From Bog-473 sp963788125 (lineage in GTDB: Bacteria > Actinomycetota > Acidimicrobiia > Acidimicrobiales > RAAP-2), in assembly GCA_963788125.1 (NCBI GenBank), contig CAWBFN010000002.1:1178001-1242000 (forward strand): 64,000 nt of DNA. Direction: 5' to 3'. Below, one piece after another: positions 9,071 to 16,952 of this stretch. Position 1 is the stretch's first letter. Each line of letters opens with the position of its first letter. A model generated the notes under the pieces. It saw nothing but the letters and a program-made list of their open reading frames with translations, made no database searches and was not told where the DNA came from. Made by a program: the position numbers and the translations under genes.

Positions 9071-10081
9071 CTACGCGGATGGGCTACTTCGCCGGGCCTG
9101 CGCCTCATCCACCGCTCGCTTGTCGTGTTCGTCCAGTTTCTTCGTGTCGCGTGGTAGCGCAAAGGGTCGCACGTCGGCGGGAAGACCGGCAGCGACGGCC
9201 TTGGCATGATCGAGTTCTGCATTGACCTCCGCGCCCAGCAAAACGGCGACGTTGGAAAGCCATAGCCAGATCAAGAAGACCACAATGCCCGCCAAGGATC
9301 CATATGTCTTGTTGTAGGACGAAAAGTTGGTGACATAGAGGGCAAACAGAGCGGAGACGATCAGCCACAGAATGGTGGCGATCAGACCTCCGGGACTGAT
9401 CCACTTGATGCCAGCTTGCTTGGCGTTGGGACTGGCCCAAAACAAGATGGCGAGTAGCAAGGAGATCAGGACCAATAAGACTGGCCACTTGGCAATATCC
9501 CATACCAGCACCACGGTATGCCCCACACCGAGAGCGTTCCCGATCGCGTTGGCGATCGAACCACTCACCACCACGATTACGGCACACGACATCAAAATGA
9601 TGACGGCGAAGACGGTGACCACCAGTCGAATCGAAATCGTCTTCCACAGGGGCCGACCCTCGCCGATCCCGTAAATCACGTTCGAGCCTTGTCGAAAGGC
9701 ATTGACGTAGCTCGACGCTGACCACAGCGCGATCACCAGCCCGATGATCGCCATGATCCCGGTTCCCGTTTTATGCGATTGCGCTTGGTGCAGCAAGGTC
9801 TCGACAAAGTGACCGGCCGACCCCGGGGCTACATGGTTCACCTGGGACACAACCTTGTTCGTAACATTTTTACCGAAGAGTCCGAGGGCGGTGAAGAGTA
9901 CGATCAGTCCGGGCACCATGGCCAAGACGCCGTAGTACGTCAGCGCCGCTGCCAGAGTGGTGAGATTGTCGTTGCGGAACTCGGCCCGGGACCGCTTGAG
10001 GACAGCCATGAGAGAGTCCCGTGGAAGCTCGGTCGGGCCGTCCAACTCCCGTTGGCTGGACAGCGAGCCATCTACCGGCAT
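9071..10081 (-). CDS. YihY/BrkB family inner-membrane protein
   Basis: 336 residues from ATG 10081 with ribosome site aaggag. Six or so hydrophobic segments follow the family pattern: RAEFRNDNLTTLAAALTYYG, then MVPGLIVLFTALGLFG, GIMAIIGLVIALWSASSYVN, LVVTVFAVIILMSCAVIVVV, WPVLLVLISLLLAILFW, and the signature SYNKTYGSLAGIVVFLIWLW near the C-terminus. BrkB proteins are envelope proteins of uncertain biochemical role (early claims of RNase BN activity were wrong). It is divergent from the DUF3618/holin-like cluster at 10231, sharing about 150 bases of promoter DNA. That pairing recurs in actinobacteria and suggests an envelope-stress module. Confidence 0.9.
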   Translation of the reverse strand: MPVDGSLSSQRELDGPTELPRDSLMAVLKRSRAEFRNDNLTTLAAALTYYGVLAMVPGLIVLFTALGLFGKNVTNKVVSQVNHVAPGSAGHFVETLLHQAQSHKTGTGIMAIIGLVIALWSASSYVNAFRQGSNVIYGIGEGRPLWKTISIRLVVTVFAVIILMSCAVIVVVSGSIANAIGNALGVGHTVVLVWDIAKWPVLLVLISLLLAILFWASPNAKQAGIKWISPGGLIATILWLIVSALFALYVTNFSSYNKTYGSLAGIVVFLIWLWLSNVAVLLGAEVNAELDHAKAVAAGLPADVRPFALPRDTKKLDEHDKRAVDEAQARRSSPSA

Positions 10082-10230
10082 GTTCTCTCCTTCGGATTCG
10101 AAATGGTGAAGCCTCTTTACCCTCCCGCAGACCCGGCAATCGACCCAACAGAATGGGCCCGAGTTTGGGTTTGCTCGGTGTGGCGCCGGGTAGAGGATCC
10201 GCACTGCGTACCTAAGACGAGGAGATCCAG

Positions 10231-10923
10231 ATGAGCATTCCCGATGGAAGTCCCGACGTGACAGGTAGCTCGGCCACCGACGCGGCCAAGCAAGAGGCAT
10301 CAAATCTGGCGACCAAACTTCAAGAGCAGGGGTCAACGGCGGCCGAGACGTTGCAGCAGGGCAGCCAGCAGATTGCCGCTGAGGCGAAAGCTCAGGTGGG
10401 CAGGCTCAGCGAGGAGGCGCAAACCCAGCTTCACATGCTGCTCGAACAGGCCCAGCAAGAGATGGCAGCCCGCGCAACCGATCAGACGGACAAGGCGGCC
10501 ACGAACCTAAGGGGCTTAGGCGAGGAGTTCCGTGCCCTCGCCGAAGGACGGACTGAGGACGCCTCCAGACTGATCCCGTACGTCCAACAGGCGGGACAGA
10601 AGGCGCGATCCTACGCGGACCGCTTGGAAATGGGCGGTATCAGCGGTATCGGGAACGACCTGACTAGCTTCGCACGGCGGCGCCCTGGCCTGTTTCTCTT
10701 AGGTGCGCTCACGGCTGGTTTCGCGACAGCACGTCTGGTGCGCGGTGCCCAAAAAGCCTCCAGCGACAGCGCGGAAGCTTCAGTCCCGGCATCGTTGTCC
10801 CGACCAATCGCTCCATTTTCGCCAGCAGAGGCTGCCGCGGCCGCCGCCTCGCTTCCGAGCGGCTTCGATGAGGTCGGAGTCGCCTCCCCCGCTTCCTTTG
10901 GTGGGGCACTGGAGGTGAACTGA
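10231..10923 (+). CDS. hypothetical membrane-associated amphipathic-helix protein
   Basis: 230 residues from ATG 10231 with GAGGAG ahead of it. The first 130 residues are long amphipathic helices rich in Gln, Ala and Glu (AAETLQQGSQQIAAEAKAQV, AQTQLHMLLEQAQQEMAA), probably coiled coil. One hydrophobic segment follows (RPGLFLLGALTAGFATARLV), then a Pro/Ala-rich tail. No enzyme domain is recognised. The stop overlaps the ATG of the holin-like gene (TGATG), so the two are translationally coupled. It probably acts at the membrane with the next two products. Confidence 0.75.
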   Translation: MSIPDGSPDVTGSSATDAAKQEASNLATKLQEQGSTAAETLQQGSQQIAAEAKAQVGRLSEEAQTQLHMLLEQAQQEMAARATDQTDKAATNLRGLGEEFRALAEGRTEDASRLIPYVQQAGQKARSYADRLEMGGISGIGNDLTSFARRRPGLFLLGALTAGFATARLVRGAQKASSDSAEASVPASLSRPIAPFSPAEAAAAAASLPSGFDEVGVASPASFGGALEVN

Positions 10924-11348
10924 TGGACTACGACACCGCAGCCACCAACTTGGGCGGTGAACCGACGACCGCCGACAAGCCATTAGGCCAGCTCCTGGGC
11001 GAGGTGGTTTCGGAGATGGGAACCCTGGTGCGCCAAGAGATCGCCTTGGCCAAGGTTGAGACGAAGGAAGAGTTGACGCAAGTGGGGAAAGCAGCGGGCA
11101 CGGCTGGCGCCGCGGCGGTGGCGGCCCATATGGCATTGCTATTTTTATCGTTGGCCCTCGCCTGGGTCCTGAGCCAGGCGATCAATCGAGCCGCGGCCTT
11201 CGCGATCGTGGGCGTCCTCTACGCCGCGGCCGCTGGCCTTCTCGTCCTCACCGCCAAGAAACAGGCACAGTCGATCAATCCCGTTCCAGAACAGACTATC
11301 GAAACCCTAAAGGAGGACGTCCAGTGGGCCAAAGCGCAGAAGAGCTGA
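10923..11348 (+). CDS. phage holin family / DUF1469-type membrane protein
   Basis: 141 residues with the pattern of the Phage_holin_3_6 (DUF1469) family: cytosolic start LGQLLGEVVSEMGTLVRQEI, then ALAKVETKEE, then two hydrophobic hairpin segments (AAVAAHMALLFLSLALAWVL and AAAFAIVGVLYAAAAGLLVL). The family name is historical; these chromosomal proteins are not lysis holins and commonly sit beside DUF3618 genes, as here. ATG 10923 overlaps the preceding stop. The downstream GTG start at 11324 lies inside the 3' end of this gene. Confidence 0.85.
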   Translation: MDYDTAATNLGGEPTTADKPLGQLLGEVVSEMGTLVRQEIALAKVETKEELTQVGKAAGTAGAAAVAAHMALLFLSLALAWVLSQAINRAAAFAIVGVLYAAAAGLLVLTAKKQAQSINPVPEQTIETLKEDVQWAKAQKS

Positions 11349-11944
11349 GAGAACAGATTGCGGCGACAAGAAACGACCTCGGTACAAAGGTCGACGCCAT
11401 TGGTGATCACGTGAGTCCCAGCCGAATAGTTCAACGGCGCAAGGACCGAGCACTCTCCCTCTGGACTACCGCGAAGGAATCGGTCATGGGTACTGCCGCT
11501 AATGTCGGTTCGACCGTTCATTCGGCCACCGATACGGTTATCCACAGCCCCGGCACGGCACTCAACAGCGGGACCCAGGGTGCAGTGTCACAGACACAAG
11601 GCCAGCCCCTCGTGGCTGGCGCCGTGGCCTTCGGCCTTGGTTTCCTCGTCGCCTCCATGTTTCCTGGGTCTCAAAGCGAAGGTCAGGTCGCGCAAAAGGT
11701 CCAACAAATGACACAACCCGCCGTTAGTGAACTGAAGCAGGCGGGGCAGGACGCCGTCTCCTCCCTGAGAGACCCGGCTTTGGACGGGGTGGCGCACGTC
11801 AAAGAGGCCGCCATGAGTGGCGTGGATCAAGTGCGTAGCACCGCCCAGGAAGTGGTCGGCGATACTAAAGAGGCCGTGGGAGAAGCAGGTGAACAGCTAG
11901 CCGATCAGACCAAGAATGCGGCGGAGAACATTCGGAACGCATGA
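11324..11944 (+). CDS. DUF3618 domain protein
   Basis: 206 residues from GTG 11324 with AGGAGG just upstream, overlapping the end of the holin-like gene by 25 bases. The N-terminus (SAEELREQIAATRNDLGTKV, then DAIGDHVSPSRIVQRRK) is the DUF3618 signature. A hydrophobic segment follows near residues 90-110 (LVAGAVAFGLGFLVASMF), then a long Ala/Gln/Glu/Val tail with repeated AVSSLRDPALDGVAHVKEAA-like helices, similar to LEA or apolipoprotein-type helices. It is likely anchored in the membrane with an amphipathic tail; role unknown. Third gene of the cluster. Confidence 0.85.
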   Translation: MGQSAEELREQIAATRNDLGTKVDAIGDHVSPSRIVQRRKDRALSLWTTAKESVMGTAANVGSTVHSATDTVIHSPGTALNSGTQGAVSQTQGQPLVAGAVAFGLGFLVASMFPGSQSEGQVAQKVQQMTQPAVSELKQAGQDAVSSLRDPALDGVAHVKEAAMSGVDQVRSTAQEVVGDTKEAVGEAGEQLADQTKNAAENIRNA

Positions 11945-11991
11945 CGGCGCCAGGAACCGCAACATTTGCCTGGGTGGCCGGTGAGCCCGGA

Positions 11992-12139
11992 ATGCGAGAG
12001 CAGCTGCCGTTTGACGATCCAGCGCCTGTATGGATGAAGCGGGCGCAGTGCCGACGTGGACCGCGACCTGTTCTTCCCCGAGCACGGCGGGAAGGGGACC
12101 ACGGCCCGTGCGGTCTGCTCGAGCTGCCCGGTGCGGTAA
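11992..12139 (+). pseudogene. WhiB-type regulator fragment
   Basis: Fragment of a WhiB family Fe-S regulator. Frame one gives PVWMKRAQC with the first cluster Cys. After loss of one base near 12050, the next frame gives DVDRDLFFPEHGGKGTTARA then VCSSCPVR, which supplies the CxxC pair, and ends at TAA 12137-12139. Family members continue from CPVR into a fourth Cys (usually xxCLxxAL) and a Trp/Gly turn with a basic tail; all of that is missing. It cannot hold a normal four-Cys cluster. WhiB proteins occur only in actinobacteria and their phages, which supports the host assignment. Confidence 0.6.
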
Positions 12140-12165
12140 GACGCAGCAAGATCGACACAGCCGGC

Positions 12166-13437
12166 TCAGCTTGGGTCAGGACCCTTTGGAGCAACGGTCG
12201 CCAGACGCGAACGCACGCGCACGAGCGGAGCGGAGGGGTCATGGGGTTGAGGGATCGCTGTCATGGCGAAGTCGCCGATCACTCCTGGTCTAAAGACGAG
12301 ACAATGGGTAGAGCCTCCGAACTGGAAGTGTCCGAGCTCTTCGCCCTTGACAATGTGGCGCCCGGGCGCGATGTCAGGGTGGATGAGGCAGGAACTAACT
12401 TCTGACATGCCGACCGGTACGAAAGCGACCAGCCCGATGGCGGGATTGGCGGCTTGGATGAGGAAGATCGCCCGGGTGGCGACGTGCGCGAGGTAACCCT
12501 GGGAGTGGGTCGGCTCCACTGCGTCTGACCCCAGCGAGTCAGCCTCCGAGTAGTAGGTGCCCTCGACGACGAACGCCCGCACGATGGTTCCCGCCACTGG
12601 GCTATGCCACCGGTGGTAGTTGGTCGCGGAGAGGAACGCCTGATAGACCGTGCCGCCCACGAACTCCTCCACCGCCTCGTCGTTGGCGAGCATGTTCTCC
12701 AGCGAGTAGGGCTGGGTCTTCAGCCAAAAGTCATCCCGGCGGCTCACATCGGTGCGAATGCTGAAGGGGGTGGACTCGCAGGCGGCGACGATGATGCCGT
12801 CGTCTTCGAGTGCGGTCACTGGACGCGCTCCGTCACGGAAGCGGCGCGTGAAGAAGTCGTTCCAAGATGTGAAGCCCCAGTGGCGATCGGCGGGGTCGTG
12901 CTCGTACTGCTCGATGCCGATCGCCTCGCGGGCCGCCGGACTCATCCAGCCCGAAGGTGAGTCGTTGAGCACGTAAAGCGACTCGGGGCTGTTCAGGAAG
13001 TCGCACCATGCCGTGAGGATATTCTTCAGGACCGCATTGACCTTGGGGTCGCGGAACGCAGCGAAGCCAGCTGGGGTGCCCATGGTCCAGTCGAGGATCG
13101 CACCGAGCGGTAGGGTCACGTTCTGGTCGCCGAATTCGGGTGCCATCGTCAGGACCTCGTTGATCAGACGGAGCATTTGGTCGGGACTCTCCAGGTGCCG
13201 CTTGCTGTACGAGCGGGTCTTGGGCACCTGCGCGATCATCCTGCTCACGTACATGCCGACTACTGGGTCACTAGCGATGAGCCGTTGGAACTCCTCCACC
13301 GCCGGGTGCAGCTCGATGTCGCCCTTGGCCTCGACACGTTGACGGTGGCCGGCGAGCCAAGCTTCTAGTGCGTCCTGGCTCGTCGGTAGCCAGCCGGCAT
13401 GGCGACGTACATCTCCTGCGAAACCGTCTGGGGTCAT
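12166..13437 (-). CDS. phosphatidylserine decarboxylase family protein (PsiD-like, with N-terminal domain)
   Basis: Pyruvoyl-dependent decarboxylase family, about 423 residues from ATG 13437 (an upstream start at 13521 is possible). The N-terminal half (GFAGDVRRHAGWLP, then PAGFAAFRDPKVNAVLKNIL) matches the extra domain seen in long PSD relatives. The C-terminal half carries WNDFFTRRFRDGARPV, FLSATNYHRWHSPVAG and the self-cleavage motif FQFGGSTHCLVF, whose Ser becomes the pyruvoyl group (GGS instead of the LGST of classical PSD). Long PSD-like enzymes with this domain include fungal aromatic amino-acid decarboxylases, so the substrate may be an amino acid rather than phosphatidylserine. No CDP-diacylglycerol-serine transferase gene is nearby. 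Confidence 0.85.
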   Translation of the reverse strand: MTPDGFAGDVRRHAGWLPTSQDALEAWLAGHRQRVEAKGDIELHPAVEEFQRLIASDPVVGMYVSRMIAQVPKTRSYSKRHLESPDQMLRLINEVLTMAPEFGDQNVTLPLGAILDWTMGTPAGFAAFRDPKVNAVLKNILTAWCDFLNSPESLYVLNDSPSGWMSPAAREAIGIEQYEHDPADRHWGFTSWNDFFTRRFRDGARPVTALEDDGIIVAACESTPFSIRTDVSRRDDFWLKTQPYSLENMLANDEAVEEFVGGTVYQAFLSATNYHRWHSPVAGTIVRAFVVEGTYYSEADSLGSDAVEPTHSQGYLAHVATRAIFLIQAANPAIGLVAFVPVGMSEVSSCLIHPDIAPGRHIVKGEELGHFQFGGSTHCLVFRPGVIGDFAMTAIPQPHDPSAPLVRVRSRLATVAPKGPDPS

Positions 13438-13619
13438 GGTCGGGAACTCGCGGGGTATGAATCGGGCATTGTAATAAGTTTCAAATCGCTCGCATTCAAA
13501 GAGAGGAACGCGTGCGACCAACGGGCGGACTCTCGGAATGGCGAGCAGTTGGCCATTTCATTCCTCTTCGAATGTCGCCCGCGGCCTCATCGCCGGACAC
13601 GTGTCGGCTGTCGCCGGGG

Positions 13620-13763
13620 TTAAATACGACTCCGGCCGCGACTACGTACGACGAGGTAGACAATGGCCAGAACGATGATGAACAAAAGAACCGGGTGAAC
13701 GGTCACGCCCAGCACAATGGCGATCGCCGTGATCACCAGGGCGACCACAATGTCAAAAAGCAC
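13620..13763 (-). CDS. very small hydrophobic membrane protein
   Basis: 47 residues from GTG 13763, preceded by gaggagg at good spacing. Two membrane spans fill it: LFDIVVALVITAIAIVLGV and HPVLLFIIVLAIVYLVV, with a basic C-terminus RSRGRSRI that would stay in the cytosol. It resembles the short hydrophobic proteins of actinobacteria of unknown role, often stress linked. It is convincing because of the strong ribosome site and clean topology. Confidence 0.6.
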   Translation of the reverse strand: MLFDIVVALVITAIAIVLGVTVHPVLLFIIVLAIVYLVVRSRGRSRI

Positions 13764-13854
13764 ATTTCCTCCTCAGATTGTGAGCAAATGCATACCCCGC
13801 GTGGCTCCGCTCAAACAAACCTGACCCGGCGACTACCGCTCTGTCTCATAAGCG

Positions 13855-14178
13855 TTGAGACGTGACCGCAGCGAACCCCGAACTTGGATGCGGTCCACAC
13901 TGGGCTTTCGGACCCTCATTTTCGCCGTCGGTCGACGCCGTTCTTCGGCAATCGCCATCGCAAAGATCGAAAAGGGCACTGAGGTCCCGGCACGCCTCAC
14001 TAGGGAGGTGCTGCTCGAAGTGATCGCCTCTGCCACCTCGACCCTCATGGTCAGCTTTGCGGCGTACCATGTCGCCGCGGTCTCGGCCGCCGTCGCTGCG
14101 TCGGCCCAGCGTGTCGTCGACGTCCGCCTCGTTCTCGAAACGGGCGAGGATGCCGGCGGGACACTCAGAGGAGCCTGA
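13855..14178 (+). pseudogene. DrmC-like phospholipase-D protein fragment (DISARM)
   Basis: An open frame of about 107 codons whose second half matches the first part of DrmC, the PLD-fold protein of DISARM anti-phage systems: RLTREVLLEVIASATSTLMV, then SFAAYHVAAVSAAVAASAQR, then VVDVRLVLETGEDAGGTL. In DrmC the HKD-type catalytic motifs follow; here a stop comes right after GGTLRGA and neither HKD motif is present. The upstream 35 codons are not recognisable. Read with the DrmD-like remnant at 5004, this suggests that a DISARM locus once lay in this region. The fragment cannot be active. Confidence 0.5.
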
Positions 14179-14399
14179 GCCGTCCACGCTGCACCTCCAA
14201 CGGTCATGTCCTCGCCTATTATTTCGCGCCGGCGGCCTCGGGCCACAGCGAAATTCGAATGGTACCAACAACCAGAATCTAAGAAGCATGAACCACAAGC
14301 TCCACACTCGGTCTACCGCTCATCCGACGAGGACGCGCTCTGGCACAGTTACCCGTCACACCAAGGGCCTCGATCCGGAGGGCGGCGTCGCCATGATGG

Positions 14400-14580
14400 T
14401 GCGCGCCGGTGCGGCTGGACTCAGTCACGCCTTCGCCCTGCTGCCGTACCCCGAGTGGTTCACGGCCAAGAAGGCCAACTGGGCCGAGTTAGCAGCCATC
14501 CGCGAGCGCTGGCGCGACCTGCCGGTGTGTGTCGAGTTCCGTTCCCCCACCTGGCTGGCCAGCCCCAAGGACCGGGACCG
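14400..14580 (+). pseudogene. DUF72 (YecE-like) fragment
   Basis: About 50 residues match the middle of DUF72 TIM-barrel proteins: YPEWFTAKKANWAELAAIRE and LPVCVEFRSPTWLASPKDRD (family consensus FPPWF...(A/V)EFR...W). The start and most of the barrel are absent. The frame runs on without a stop into the CinA gene at 14630, so the two now share one open frame, but they are separate families and the CinA gene has its own start. Confidence 0.6.
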
Positions 14581-14629
14581 CGCAAAAGCGCGAAGCGGGA
14601 CGGAAAGGTGGCAAGGCATCCAAGAAGGG

Positions 14630-15184
14630 ATGAGTCCCGCCGCCCGACGCATCAGGAGGGTGACCTCTCGTCCGATCGGTGTCCAGCGCTCGCAAGAGGC
14701 TCGTCGGTTTGCCGATCTCGTCCACGGGCGGCTGATCGAGTTGGGGCAGACGGTCGGCGTTGCCGAGTCGTTGACTGGGGGACTGATCTGTGGCCTGCTC
14801 ACCGAGGCACCCGGAACGAGCGTCACCTTCCGCGGCGGCTTGGTCGTCTATGCCACCGATCTCAAACACTCCATCGTCGGCGTGCCACTTCACGACCTTG
14901 AACAGTATGGTCCGGTGCCTCGCGTTGTCGCAGAACAACTCGCCTCCGGGGCCAGGGAGCGCCTGCAGGCGGACTACGGCATCGGTGCGACGGGCGTCGC
15001 AGGTCCCGGGGGCCAAAACGATCGGGAAGTCGGCGAGGTGTTCATCGCGGTGGCGTCCGAGGCGGGCGTGTCAGCCAAGCGCTATGAGTTCGACGGCAAT
15101 CGAGACGAGATCCGCATCACCACGGTGACGACCGCGCTCGCGGACCTCGTCGACGTGCTCAATGGGACCGTCGCATCAGCCTGA
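14630..15184 (+). CDS. CinA family nicotinamide-nucleotide amidohydrolase
   Basis: CinA C-terminal domain protein (PncC type), which hydrolyses NMN to nicotinate mononucleotide and ammonia in pyridine-nucleotide salvage; cytosolic. 184 residues from ATG 14630 (GTG 14660 is an alternative). Family landmarks: VGVAESLTGGLICGLLTEAP (AES.TGG), FRGGLVVYATDLKHSIVGV, GATGVAGPGG and the end region EIRITTVTTALADL. Leu replaces the usual Cys in AESxTGG, a tolerated change in some members. There is no N-terminal MoCF domain, as in stand-alone PncC proteins. The frame is continuous with an upstream DUF72 remnant. Confidence 0.85.
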   Translation: MSPAARRIRRVTSRPIGVQRSQEARRFADLVHGRLIELGQTVGVAESLTGGLICGLLTEAPGTSVTFRGGLVVYATDLKHSIVGVPLHDLEQYGPVPRVVAEQLASGARERLQADYGIGATGVAGPGGQNDREVGEVFIAVASEAGVSAKRYEFDGNRDEIRITTVTTALADLVDVLNGTVASA

Positions 15185-15642
15185 TAGCGAGAAGTCTCGT
15201 GAGCCCACGTCCATTCGGCGCCATTCATAGCCATGTTCTGGTCCGCGTGGCCGCGGCAACGCAACCCCCCGAAGCCCTGCGGCACAATCCCCAAGGGTTG
15301 CCTCCCACCGCTGGAGATCGGAGGTTCTCGACTCTGATCTCGAACGTGACGGACTCAATGACTTGTCGAGAACGCCGCCATGGAGTCTGGCGTGTTTCGG
15401 CCGCTCCCCCGTTCTTCAACGTGGCGAGGAGGAGATCGCTGACTCGGACGTCGGTCGGCGGGGCAGGGCCTGGGTAGCCCCACCGCGCCGGTCAGGGTCG
15501 TAGCAGAAATGCACGCAAGCATGCCGAACGGTCGCTCGGTCGAGCACCGGGGGCACGACCTTTTCGCTCGGCATTTTACGAGGCACCGCGGTCCGGACAA
15601 CGCCCGGAGTTTCGCCTGCGCTTTTCCGGGTAGCTCGAGGGC
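15185..15642. other. intergenic, nothing recognised
   Basis: About 460 bases after CinA. Minus-strand frames at 15176-15358 and 15355-15600 and plus-strand frame 15199-15477 lack ribosome sites and family resemblance. No repeat or RNA structure stood out. Confidence 0.4.
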
Positions 15643-15795
15643 ATGACCACCCCAGACGATCCACTCCCCATGGAACCCGAACCGCAGTTGATGGACCCAG
15701 CCATGCCCAGCGGCATCACCGGGCTCGTCGACACGGAGGAGCCGGATCCGAGCGATCGAGGCGCTGCCGATGGGGACTCATCGCTCGGCGAGTGA
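15643..15795 (+). CDS. small acidic protein
   Basis: 50 residues from ATG 15643, strongly acidic and Pro-rich: MTTPDDPLPMEPEPQLMDPA, then GITGLVDTEEPDPSD and a Gly/Asp tail. A weak GAGGG lies just before the ATG. No family is recognised. It is probably intrinsically disordered. Small acidic proteins like this are common but poorly described in actinobacteria; it may also be chance, as there is no conserved neighbour. Confidence 0.35.
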   Translation: MTTPDDPLPMEPEPQLMDPAMPSGITGLVDTEEPDPSDRGAADGDSSLGE

Positions 15796-16051
15796 GATGC
15801 CAGCCGGCGACCCGTGACGCAAGGTCCCTAACCGCCGGGGCTCGCGGGCCTGGGTCGAGCAGCTGTCCAAGACGAAGACCGTCGGCGCCGTCGTACCCGC
15901 AGTAGCAGCTGGAAACGCAGGTCCACCACCGGGGCGGCCTGGCCCGGCTCGACTACGCCCAGGACGCAATCAACAAGACGGTTCGGGGCTCCATAAGTCG
16001 GGGAACTCCCCTCGCCCTGCAACTGACAGCGGGCCTAGTCCTGGTCGGCGG

Positions 16052-16873
16052 GTGTCGCTGATCCTCGAATGGGAAGGCGTCACCATCGACCCGATCGGCG
16101 CGATCATAGGCGCCCTCGTGTTCCAGGCCCTCGCCAATCACGTGGAACTCGGTCGAGGCGAGGAAGCCCTGGCCTTCCTGCGCAGCGTCGGGGTCGGTGC
16201 GCTCGGGGGGCTGATCGGGACGTCGGTGCTCTGGCTGCTGCTCAGTAAGGCCCGCCTCACCGGGGTACTGGCGACCGAGGCCATCGTCGCCGTGGTCGTC
16301 GGCACTGCCGCCTTGTGCGACGCCCGTCGGGCTGACACCGGTCTGATCGCCGCCATCACCATGGGCGTGGCGCTGGCGAATCTGCCGGGCATAGACCTGC
16401 CCAAGGACCGACAGTTCTTCAAGACCATCGTCCAACTGGTCGTTGGGCTGCTGTTCATCTCCATCTCGGCAACGGTGACCACTGCCTCGGTTCGGGCGGT
16501 GCTCGGGTCCACCCTGCTACTCGTCGCCGGCCTGGTGTTGGTTGTCCGTCCCGTCATCGCCGCAGCTTCTACGCTGCGCACCTCCTTGTCCATTCGAGAG
16601 CGGACCTTCATTGGTTGGATGGATCCTCGGGGCATCGTGGCGGCCTCGACTGCGGCCACCTTCGGAGCGCCTTTGTCCACAGCGGGGATCGCTGGGGCCG
16701 ACAAGCTGCTTCCAGCGACATTCCTCGTGATAGTGGGTACGGTCAGTGTCTACGGGCTCTCGGCCACACCGGTTGCCCGGCTTCTCGGGTTGGTCGAAAC
16801 CATTGAAGAGGAACGACCCGAGCCGGTTCTTCCCGACGAACCTGAGGCCGCTCCGCCAGGCAGTGACGAGTGA
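16052..16873 (+). pseudogene. CPA1-type Na+/H+ antiporter, N-terminal half missing
   Basis: C-terminal half of a monovalent cation:proton antiporter (CPA1). It begins inside the transport core with LILEWEGVTIDPIGAIIG, normally near residue 140-150 of the family, and keeps about seven hydrophobic segments including AIVAVVVGTAALCDARRADT and RTFIGWMDPRGIVAASTAAT (the conserved GW.G.RG region, here MDPRG). The ion-binding helices of the first half are absent. Upstream bases 15900-16040 hold only traces in another frame (SRGTPLALQLTAGLVLV), consistent with an internal deletion. It is probably inactive. The tail is acidic and there is no TrkA-type domain. Confidence 0.75.
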
Positions 16874-16952
16874 GCATTCGTGTCATCGCACTACGAGAGC
16901 CTTCGTAGAGGTTGTTGGGTGTGATGTCGCGACCACAGCCCAAACTTGTAGG

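Noticed and set aside
11941..12405. 154-codon plus-strand frame
   Set aside because: Only its first third overlaps the WhiB remnant; the rest is antisense to the PSD-like gene.
13833..14307. Minus-strand frames opposite the DrmC-like fragment
   Set aside because: Shadows of the plus-strand coding pattern; no family resemblance.
14057..14629. One long DUF72-CinA fusion protein
   Set aside because: The frame is open by chance between a DUF72 fragment lacking most of its barrel and a complete CinA with its own start; a real fusion is unlikely.
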